25,903 bases of DNA from Clostridiales bacterium (lineage in GTDB: Bacteria > Bacillota > Clostridia > Oscillospirales > Oscillospiraceae). The notes below the pieces were generated by a model. The model ran no database searches. It had not been told where the DNA came from and worked only from the letters and a program-made list of their open reading frames with translations. Where the stretch lies: contig SFDT01000025.1 in NCBI GenBank assembly GCA_004558115.1, forward strand, positions 1-25,903, read 5' to 3'. The position numbers were made by a program, and so were the translations under genes. Shown here piece by piece: positions 13,581 to 19,800 of the stretch (its first letter is position 1; the number at the start of each line of letters is the position of its first letter).

Positions 13581-14959
13581 CACACATTCAGCTTTTCCTG
13601 GTTCACGGTCTTGAACACCGTCATCAGCAGGATTTTCACATCAAAGAGGATATTCCAGTTTTCGATGTAATAGAGGTCATGCTCGATGCGGTCCTGGATG
13701 GAGGTGTCGCCCCGGAGGCCGTTCACCTGGGCCCAGCCGGTGATGCCGGGCCGCACCTGGTGCTTGACCATGTAGCGGGGGATCTCCTCCTTGAACTGCT
13801 CCACGTAATGGGGCACCTCCGGCCGGGGGCCCACCAGGCTCATATCCCCCTTCAGAACGTTGAAAAACTGGGGTAGCTCGTCGATGGAGCACTTGCGGAT
13901 AAAGGAGCCGAAAGCAGTCTTTCGCGGGTCTTCGTTGGTGCTCCAGCCGGTCTGCTCCCGGGCATTCACCCGCATGGAGCGGAATTTGTACATATAAAAT
14001 TCCTTTTTGTCCTTGCCCACCCGCAGCTGCTTGAAGATAATGGGACCGGGAGAGGACAGCTTCACTCCCACCGCCGCCACCAGCATCAGCGGCGAGGTCA
14101 GCACGATGAGCACCAGCGCGCCCACGATGTCAAAGGTCCGCTTCATGAAAGCGTTGCCGATGTTGTCCAGCGGGATGCGCCGCAGGTTGATCATGGGCAG
14201 GCCGTCAATGTTGTCCACCTGGGGGTTGGAGGGGATGTACGCCGCGTAAAAGGGAATGACGGAGGCCTTCGTGCCGGTTTTTTCACAGGCGGCAATGATT
14301 TTCGGCATTTTGCCCTCATCCTGGGCGGCAATGGCCACCACCACCTCGTCGGGAGTGTATGTATCCAGCACCTGCTCCAGCTGGCTGTACGTTCCCAGGA
14401 AGGGCAGGTCTTTCCACCCGTCTTCTTCCGCCACGTAGCCGTCCACCCGGAAGCCCAGGTTTTTATCCCGCCGGATCTTGCGGAGGTACTTTTCCGCCAT
14501 GGGGCCCCGGCCCACCAGGACCACGTGCTTCTGGTTATAGCCCATGCGCCGGTAATGCCGCAGAACAAGGCGCATGGCGGCCCGCTTGCTCAGCAGCAGG
14601 AACGAACTCACCAGAAAGAAAAATACCAGCGTCCAGCGGGACATATGCTCCAGCCGGAACACGAACAAGCCTGCCATAAGGCAGATGGTATCCAGCGTGT
14701 TGGCACAGAGGAACCGGGCCGCCTCCCGGTGGAAGCGGATGGAGCGGTACGAGCTGTACAGTCCCGCCATGGCGTAGGAAAGCAGGCACAGCGCCACGGC
14801 CACGGCGGCCAGGCGGATATAATAGGAAAAGGGGATACCCTCAATGCCGGTGAACACATAAAAGCGGATCCAGTAGGCCACCATCATGGAGAAGAACACC
14901 AGCAGTCCGTCGGAAAACACGTGCAGCTGGTTTAAAAGCCGCTGATTTTCTTTGATCAT
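13580..14959 (-). CDS. Polyprenyl-phosphate sugar phosphotransferase (WcaJ/EpsL-like)
   Basis: Such enzymes start surface polysaccharide repeat units by moving a sugar-1-phosphate from a UDP-sugar to undecaprenyl phosphate in the membrane. The 459-residue product has four or five N-terminal helices (to about residue 130), a CoA-binding/Rossmann-like middle (HVVLVGRGPMAEKYLRK, DGYVAEEDG), another helix (FDIVGALVLIVLTSPLMLVAAVGVKL), and the bacterial sugar transferase core with PGPIIFKQLRVGKDKKEFYMYKFRSM, IRKCSIDELPQFFNVLKGDMSLVGPRPE and RPGITGWAQVNG. A TTG at 14983 is open, but ATG at 14959 has AAAGGAG seven bases upstream. The donor sugar cannot be read from sequence. Confidence 0.92.
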   Translation of the reverse strand: MIKENQRLLNQLHVFSDGLLVFFSMMVAYWIRFYVFTGIEGIPFSYYIRLAAVAVALCLLSYAMAGLYSSYRSIRFHREAARFLCANTLDTICLMAGLFVFRLEHMSRWTLVFFFLVSSFLLLSKRAAMRLVLRHYRRMGYNQKHVVLVGRGPMAEKYLRKIRRDKNLGFRVDGYVAEEDGWKDLPFLGTYSQLEQVLDTYTPDEVVVAIAAQDEGKMPKIIAACEKTGTKASVIPFYAAYIPSNPQVDNIDGLPMINLRRIPLDNIGNAFMKRTFDIVGALVLIVLTSPLMLVAAVGVKLSSPGPIIFKQLRVGKDKKEFYMYKFRSMRVNAREQTGWSTNEDPRKTAFGSFIRKCSIDELPQFFNVLKGDMSLVGPRPEVPHYVEQFKEEIPRYMVKHQVRPGITGWAQVNGLRGDTSIQDRIEHDLYYIENWNILFDVKILLMTVFKTVNQEKLNV

Positions 14960-14994
14960 GACAGCGCTCCTTTGTGATGTCAAACTTCGCTTCT

Positions 14995-15023
14995 ATTGTA
15001 CTCATTCCATCACTTCCTGTCAA
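14995..15023 (-). promoter_or_regulatory. Promoter of the sugar phosphotransferase gene
   Basis: On the minus strand TTGACA (15023-15018), 17 bases, TACAAT (15000-14995). The start would be near 14988, about 29 nt before the ATG. Confidence 0.8.
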
Positions 15024-15028
15024 ATTTC

Positions 15029-15057
15029 TTGCAAAGACAATTGCTTCCACCTATAAT
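15029..15057 (+). promoter_or_regulatory. Promoter of the GT4 glycosyltransferase gene
   Basis: TTGCAA (15029-15034), 17 bases, TATAAT (15052-15057). It is divergent from, and only five bases away from, the minus-strand promoter at 14995-15023, so one regulator could control both genes. Confidence 0.8.
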
Positions 15058-15092
15058 GATATAGTATGATCGTTTTACAAGGAGGTGCTGCC

Positions 15093-16205
15093 ATGCCGGG
15101 CACCGTATTGTTCGTGGCATCCACCTGGTCCCACATCGTCAATTTTCACCTGCCCTATCTCCGCGCCTTCCGGCAAATGGGCTGGACGGTCCACGCCGCC
15201 TGCGGCGGAGAGCGGCGGGACATTCCGGAGGCGGAGCTCTGCTGCCAGCTGCCCTTTGAAAAGAACATGACTTCTCCCGCCAACTTCCGGGCCCAGGCAC
15301 TGCTGCGCCGCCTCATGCACGCCCAGCGGTACGATCTGGTGTGCGTCCACACCTCTCTGGCGGCCTTTTTCACCCGCCGGGCGGCGGCGGCCCTCCGCCC
15401 CCGGCCGGTGCTGGTGAACATGGCCCACGGCTATCTGTTCGACGACCGCACCCCCGCCCTGAAGCGGACCATCCTGCTGGCCGCCGAGCGCATGACGGCC
15501 TCCCAGACGGACCTGCTGCTGACCATGAACCGCTGGGACTATGACACTGCCCAGGCATACCACCTGGGGAAGCGCATTGCAAACATCCCCGGCGTGGGCG
15601 TGGACTTTGACCGGCTTGCTCCCCTGTCTCCGGCGGAGCGGGCCGCCGGCCGGAAGCAGCTGGGTCTCAGCCCGGAGGATTTTCTGCTGCTGTACGCCGC
15701 GGAGTTCTCTTCCCGGAAAAACCAGGCGGCCCTGCTGCGGGCGCTGCCGCTGCTGCCGGAGCGGGTGAAGCTGGCCCTGCCGGGCCAGGGCGCCCTGCTG
15801 GAGGAGTGCCGGTCCCTGACCCGCCGCCTGGGGGTGGAGCAGCGGGTACTGTTCCCCGGCTATGTGTCCCCCATGGGGCCTTGGTACACCATGGCGGACG
15901 CCGCCGTGTCCGCCAGCCGCTCCGAGGGGCTGCCCTTCAACATCATGGAGGCCATGCACGCGGGGCTCCCCGTGGTGGCCAGCGCCGTGAAGGGCCACAC
16001 CGACCTCATCACCGACGGCGAATCCGGCTTGCTGTATCCCTATGACGACGAAGCCGCTTTTGCCGCCGCCGTCCGCCGCCTGCTGGCGTCGCCGGAGGAG
16101 GCCGCCGCCCTGGGTGCCGCCGCCCGGGAGGCCGCGGAGGCCTACCGCCTGGACCGGGTGCTGCCGCAGGTGATGGCCCTCTATCTCTCCGCCGGGAAGC
16201 CATGA
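15093..16205 (+). CDS. Family 4 glycosyltransferase
   Basis: The 370-residue GT-B enzyme likely adds a sugar to a lipid-linked polysaccharide precursor. The N-terminal half starts with TVLFVASTWSHIVNFHLPYLRAFRQMGWTV, the acceptor-side Rossmann entry of EpsD/PglA-like enzymes; the C-terminal half has the family 4 nucleotide-sugar motif SRSEGLPFNIMEAMHAGLPVVAS near residues 274-296, including the E(x7)E-type glutamates. No signal peptide or membrane helix is seen, so it is cytoplasmic or peripheral. ATG 15093 follows AAGGAGGTG at good spacing; an ATG at 15066 would sit almost at the transcription start and is unlikely. Donor and acceptor are unknown. Confidence 0.92.
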   Translation: MPGTVLFVASTWSHIVNFHLPYLRAFRQMGWTVHAACGGERRDIPEAELCCQLPFEKNMTSPANFRAQALLRRLMHAQRYDLVCVHTSLAAFFTRRAAAALRPRPVLVNMAHGYLFDDRTPALKRTILLAAERMTASQTDLLLTMNRWDYDTAQAYHLGKRIANIPGVGVDFDRLAPLSPAERAAGRKQLGLSPEDFLLLYAAEFSSRKNQAALLRALPLLPERVKLALPGQGALLEECRSLTRRLGVEQRVLFPGYVSPMGPWYTMADAAVSASRSEGLPFNIMEAMHAGLPVVASAVKGHTDLITDGESGLLYPYDDEAAFAAAVRRLLASPEEAAALGAAAREAAEAYRLDRVLPQVMALYLSAGKP

Positions 16206-16224
16206 CGGCTCCGAGAATACACCA

Positions 16225-16260
16225 ATGCCCCGCGCCTTGCGGCGCAGGGGCATTTTTTTG
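16225..16260 (+). terminator. Terminator of the glycosyltransferase gene
   Basis: A 12-bp stem (16225-16236 with 16241-16253, one bulged A) with loop TTGC runs directly into seven Ts. Confidence 0.88.
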
Positions 16261-16289
16261 TTTTTCGGCCATCCTTCACAGGGAAATGG

Positions 16290-16318
16290 TTGAAAAAACG
16301 GGATAACGTGTATATAAT
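16290..16318 (+). promoter_or_regulatory. Promoter of the O-antigen-ligase-like gene
   Basis: TTGAAA (16290-16295), 17 bases, TATAAT (16313-16318). The start would lie near 16325, about 33 nt before the TTG start codon. Confidence 0.78.
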
Positions 16319-16357
16319 ATTATGCTGTTAAATTATGTGATATAGGAGTGAAGTTCC

Positions 16358-18757
16358 TTGGCTAAATTCCAACGCCCCGCCGCTCCCGCCTCCCGGGACC
16401 TCGTGGGGAAGGTCTATCCCTACCTCCTGCCGGTGCTGCTGTTTCTGGCGGTAACGGCCATCAGCCGCCAGTTTGCCGTCGGCTTCGCCGTGGTGTGCAT
16501 TCTCCTGGCCCTGGGCCGGACGCCCCTGGGCCAGCTGCGCCGCCGCTTCTCCCCTCTGACGGCGGCGGTGGTCCTGTACTCCCTGGTATACCTGGCCTCC
16601 GGCCTGTGGTGCCGCTTCGGCAGCTACGCCGCCCGGGAGAGCGTTAAGATGCTCATCGCCCTGGCGGTGTTCGGCCTGGTGCTGGCCCGGACAAAGGAGG
16701 ACAAGCTCTCCGGGCTGCTGTGGGCCCTGAACGGGATGCTGGCCGTGGTGTCCTTCCTGTGCATTGACGCCAGCAGCTGGCTTCTGCCGACCCGGGGCTT
16801 CTCCGCCCTCATGAAGCTGTTCCATTCCAACTACCCTCTGGACACCATCGGCTATGAGTCCGGCGTCCGCATCACCGGCATTTTCTCCAACGCCAACGTC
16901 TCCGCCGGTATGATCGCCTTTGCGCTGGTGATCTCCCTGTACCTGTATAAGACCGCCCAGTGCGAAAAGGGCCGGGCGTCCGCCGCCGTGGCGCTGGGCG
17001 TGGAGGCCCTGGCCTTCTTCCTGTCCTTCTCCATGGGCGCCATGGCCGCTTTCGGCGTCACCTGCCTGGTGTATGTGCTGTGCTCCGGAAAGGGCCGCCG
17101 CCTGCCGCTGTTTTTGCTGATGCTGGAGTGCATAGTGGTGACGGTGGTCTGCGCCTTCGCCGCGTATCCCTTCCTGGGCACCGGCAGTATCCTGCCGGAC
17201 CTGTTGGCCTTTGTGTGCGGCGGCGCCATCTGGGCGCTGGACCGCTTCGTAGGCCGCAAGGCGGCCGCCGCCCTGGAAGACCGGGGCAAGGTGGTGGCCG
17301 TGGCCGGCGGCGTGCTGGCGGCGCTGGCGGTGGTATACGTGGTGCTGGCCATGAATGTCACCGGCGGCACCACGCTGACGGAGGGCAGCTCCCTCTCCCG
17401 CGCCATCTATCCTGACGCCGGGGAATACACCGTCACGGTGGACGGTGTGGACGCCCAGGTGCGGATCTACACGCAAAACGATGTGCAGCTGATGATGCAC
17501 ACCAATACGGTGCTCTATGAGGGGAGCCTGTCCCAGGCGTCCTTCACCGTACCGGAGGATTCCCGGGTGGTGTGGTTCGTCCTCTCCGGCAACGGCACCC
17601 TGGACGCCGTTACCCTGTCCGACGGCACAAAGCTGCCCCTAGGCTATCAGCTGCTGCCCGGCTTTGCCGCCAACCGCCTCCAGGGCCTGAAGGCCAACCA
17701 GAACTTCATCCAACGGTTGGTGTTCTTCCGGGACGGCATCCAGCTGTGGAAGCAAAGCCCCATTATCGGCTGGGGCGTGGGCGGCGTGGAAGGCCAGCTG
17801 ACGAGCGTGCAGAGCTTCTATTACGAATCCAAATATATCCACAACCAGCTCATTCAGATCATGGATGAAGCCGGTATCCTGGGTCTTGGCTGCTTTTTGT
17901 TCCTGCTGGGCAGCGCCATCTGGACGCTGGTCCGCCGCCGGAAGGAGGAGGACCCCATCCTTGCCATGCTGGCAGCCTGCCTGACCATGATGATCTGCCA
18001 CTCCATGACGGAGGTGGTCTGGTCCGCCCAGATGTACCAGGTGGTGGTGTACGTCATTTTCGCCGTGCTCATCATCCGCTTTGCTCCGGCCGCGGAGGGC
18101 AAGCGTTCCCTGGCCGCGGGCACCGCGCTGACCGCCATTCTGGGCGCCATCCTGGTGGTGTTCACCGCTCTCCAGGCCAGCTCTCTGCTGGCTGCCAGCT
18201 CCTTCCGCGCGGCGGAGGACGAGGACCTGTCCGTCAGCCAGTTCGTGGCCCGGCTGCAAAAGCTGGACCGCATGGAGGTCTATGACGATTCCACTTACCA
18301 GATCAACGCCATGGCAAACGCCCTGCAAATGGACAACGTCACCGGCCGGGGCATTGCCGCCGGCTATGCCAAAAAGCTGGAGGCCACCGGAGAGTTTGAT
18401 AATTGCTATCACGCAGCCGCCTATTATTACCTGCCCCTGCGGGACTTCACGGGCTTCTTCCGGGTCTCCCAGGTGGGATTGACACAGGAGGCCTCCAACC
18501 CCGACGCGTGGAACAGCATCACAAACCTGTACACCCAGGCCGCCCAGCAGCTGGAACCGGAGGAGTTGGAGGAGTTCCTCCCCGGCATCGCGGACTTCGC
18601 CGCAAAGCTGGAGGACTTCAACCACTCCGGCCGGCTGGAGCAGATCGTCCTGAAGGAAAAAAATCAGGCCTTCCTGGACATCGCTGTCTCCCTGACGGAG
18701 TCCGGCGCCGACGGTGAGACCGCCTACGGCATTTTGAGCGCCCTGCTGGGCGAATAA
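16358..18757 (+). CDS. Large O-antigen ligase/polymerase-family membrane protein
   Basis: Members join or polymerise lipid-linked glycans on the outer face of the membrane. The 799-residue protein has about ten helices between residues 20 and 610 and the Wzy_C/WaaL signature: RLVFFRDGIQLWKQSPIIGWGVGG near residue 451, then IHNQLIQIMDEAGILGLG near 494. Two parts are unusual: residues about 333-450, inside the large outside loop, form a Thr/Val/Asp-rich segment that looks beta-sandwich-like (TLTEGSSLSRAIYPDAG...), and residues about 612-799 after the last helix form a soluble helical tail. The start is TTG (AGGAG nine bases upstream); no nearby ATG fits. It probably works with the sugar phosphotransferase and GT4 enzyme on one surface polymer, which could anchor the SLH protein. 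Confidence 0.88.
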   Translation: MAKFQRPAAPASRDLVGKVYPYLLPVLLFLAVTAISRQFAVGFAVVCILLALGRTPLGQLRRRFSPLTAAVVLYSLVYLASGLWCRFGSYAARESVKMLIALAVFGLVLARTKEDKLSGLLWALNGMLAVVSFLCIDASSWLLPTRGFSALMKLFHSNYPLDTIGYESGVRITGIFSNANVSAGMIAFALVISLYLYKTAQCEKGRASAAVALGVEALAFFLSFSMGAMAAFGVTCLVYVLCSGKGRRLPLFLLMLECIVVTVVCAFAAYPFLGTGSILPDLLAFVCGGAIWALDRFVGRKAAAALEDRGKVVAVAGGVLAALAVVYVVLAMNVTGGTTLTEGSSLSRAIYPDAGEYTVTVDGVDAQVRIYTQNDVQLMMHTNTVLYEGSLSQASFTVPEDSRVVWFVLSGNGTLDAVTLSDGTKLPLGYQLLPGFAANRLQGLKANQNFIQRLVFFRDGIQLWKQSPIIGWGVGGVEGQLTSVQSFYYESKYIHNQLIQIMDEAGILGLGCFLFLLGSAIWTLVRRRKEEDPILAMLAACLTMMICHSMTEVVWSAQMYQVVVYVIFAVLIIRFAPAAEGKRSLAAGTALTAILGAILVVFTALQASSLLAASSFRAAEDEDLSVSQFVARLQKLDRMEVYDDSTYQINAMANALQMDNVTGRGIAAGYAKKLEATGEFDNCYHAAAYYYLPLRDFTGFFRVSQVGLTQEASNPDAWNSITNLYTQAAQQLEPEELEEFLPGIADFAAKLEDFNHSGRLEQIVLKEKNQAFLDIAVSLTESGADGETAYGILSALLGE

Positions 18758-18771
18758 ACCCCGGCACAGCG

Positions 18772-18803
18772 ACAGGCCGCCCAAAAGGGCGGCCTGTTTT
18801 TTT
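18772..18803 (+). terminator. Terminator of the O-antigen-ligase-like gene
   Basis: A perfect 11-bp stem (18772-18782 with 18787-18797, loop AAAA) is followed by a run of Ts. Confidence 0.92.
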
Positions 18804-18823
18804 GCGTCCGAAAAAAAATTTTT

Positions 18824-18853
18824 GAATTGTTGCACGCGAACGTGCAACAATTC
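18824..18853. repeat. 13-bp perfect inverted repeat, loop CGAA
   Basis: Arms 18824-18836 and 18841-18853 pair perfectly. It follows an A8-T5 tract, so on the minus strand it resembles a stem-loop with a delayed U run. A second stem (GGCCCTGT 18861-18868 with ACAGGGCC 18883-18890) comes directly after it in the leader of the tail-fibre-like gene. Could be a terminator, operator, or border of an inserted cassette. Confidence 0.7.
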
Positions 18854-18906
18854 GCCTTCGGGCCCTGTATGGTAGAAGCCCAACAGGGCCGGAAGGGGGT
18901 GAGACC

Positions 18907-19623
18907 ATGGAAAAGACCAGTCAGTACCAGCTGAACCAGTGGGCTGCCGAGGACCGCATCCTGCGGGAGGATTTCAACCGGGACAACGCCAATGTGGAGG
19001 CGGGCCTGGTGGCTTTGGGAGAGCGGGTGACCGCGGAGGAGGCCGCCCGGCAGGCGGCCGTCAGCGCGGAACAGAGTGCCCGGGAGCAGGCCGTCACCAG
19101 CGCCAAAAGCCAGCTGGATGCCGCTAAGGCGGAGAAGACCGCGCTGGCGGCTCTGCAAGCCCAGGTGGACGCCATGCCCTTCGTGAAGCTGCGGGAGGTC
19201 ACCACCAGCGCCGCCGCGGTCCAGGTGGACGTGAGCATGAGCGGCATCGACCTGACCCAGTACGCCTATGTGCTGGTGGTGCCCATGCTGACCTGCGATA
19301 ACACCACCGTGTACCTGCGGGTCAATAATATCTCCGTCAAGTACTATGATGCGGATGATGTCAGCCGGGAGTATCTGGTGTCAATGTCCAATCGGGACAA
19401 TCTGTATTACCACCTGATCCGCCTGCTCGGGACCGGGACACAACTGGCGTCCATGTATGAATACGTGGGCTATAACGGCCACGGGAATCCGCAGTACGCC
19501 CAGCTGCGGGCCAACAGCGGCGTCACGCCCGCCACAGTGCAGACGCTGAATTTCGTGTCCTCGGACAGTGCCGTGAAGATCCAGGCGGGCGGCAGGATCA
19601 AGATCTATGGGGTGAAGTTATGA
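18907..19623 (+). CDS. Phage tail-fibre-like protein (orphan)
   Basis: The 238-residue product begins with a QYQLNQWAAEDRILREDFNRDN stretch typical of tail-fibre and tail-sheath-associated proteins in Clostridia prophages. It is followed by an Ala/Glu/Gln-rich coiled coil (about residues 30-90) and a C-terminal beta-rich domain ending in AGGRIKIYGVKL, like the tip domain of such fibres. No capsid, tail, lysis or integrase gene lies nearby, so it is either a prophage remnant or a host-adopted surface protein. The ATG at 18907 follows GGGGGTGAG. The stop overlaps the start of a 34-residue gene. No clear promoter was found in its hairpin-rich leader. Confidence 0.7.
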   Translation: MEKTSQYQLNQWAAEDRILREDFNRDNANVEAGLVALGERVTAEEAARQAAVSAEQSAREQAVTSAKSQLDAAKAEKTALAALQAQVDAMPFVKLREVTTSAAAVQVDVSMSGIDLTQYAYVLVVPMLTCDNTTVYLRVNNISVKYYDADDVSREYLVSMSNRDNLYYHLIRLLGTGTQLASMYEYVGYNGHGNPQYAQLRANSGVTPATVQTLNFVSSDSAVKIQAGGRIKIYGVKL

Positions 19624-19724
19624 TCATTGAAGTTTTGGTGTGCCGGGAGGACGGCACCCAGGAACTGGAGCAGCGGGAAATCCCGGAGGACTATTTTCCC
19701 GCGGAAGCCCAAGAAACGCAGTAA
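19620..19724 (+). CDS. 34-residue protein coupled to the tail-fibre-like gene
   Basis: An ATG in the TTATGA overlap with the previous stop opens a 34-codon frame ending at TAA 19722-19724. The product, starting MIIEVLVCREDG and rich in Glu and Gln, resembles the very small open frames that often follow tail-fibre genes in phages. The four-base overlap, similar codon use, and the terminator six bases after its stop support it being real. Function unknown. Confidence 0.6.
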   Translation: MIIEVLVCREDGTQELEQREIPEDYFPAEAQETQ

Positions 19725-19729
19725 GCAGA

Positions 19730-19766
19730 ACAAGGCCCCGCACCGAAAGGTGCGGGGCCTTGTTTG
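19730..19766 (+). terminator. Terminator of the tail-fibre-like cassette
   Basis: A perfect 15-bp stem (19730-19744 with 19749-19763, loop GAAA) precedes a short T run. It also lies behind the minus-strand S-layer gene ending at 19801 and may stop both. Confidence 0.85.
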
Positions 19767-19783
19767 CTGTCATTGGGTAATCA

Positions 19784-19797
19784 AGTCAATATTGACT
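19784..19797. repeat. 14-bp perfect palindrome between convergent genes
   Basis: AGTCAATATTGACT lies just beyond the stop codon of the minus-strand S-layer gene. Being AT-rich with no loop spacer, it is more like a protein-binding or attachment site than a terminator, but its meaning is unknown. Confidence 0.5.
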
Positions 19798-19800
19798 GAA

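Noticed and set aside
18907..19623. Diversity-generating retroelement target
   Set aside because: No reverse transcriptase or template repeat is visible, and the C-terminal domain does not look like a C-type lectin fold.
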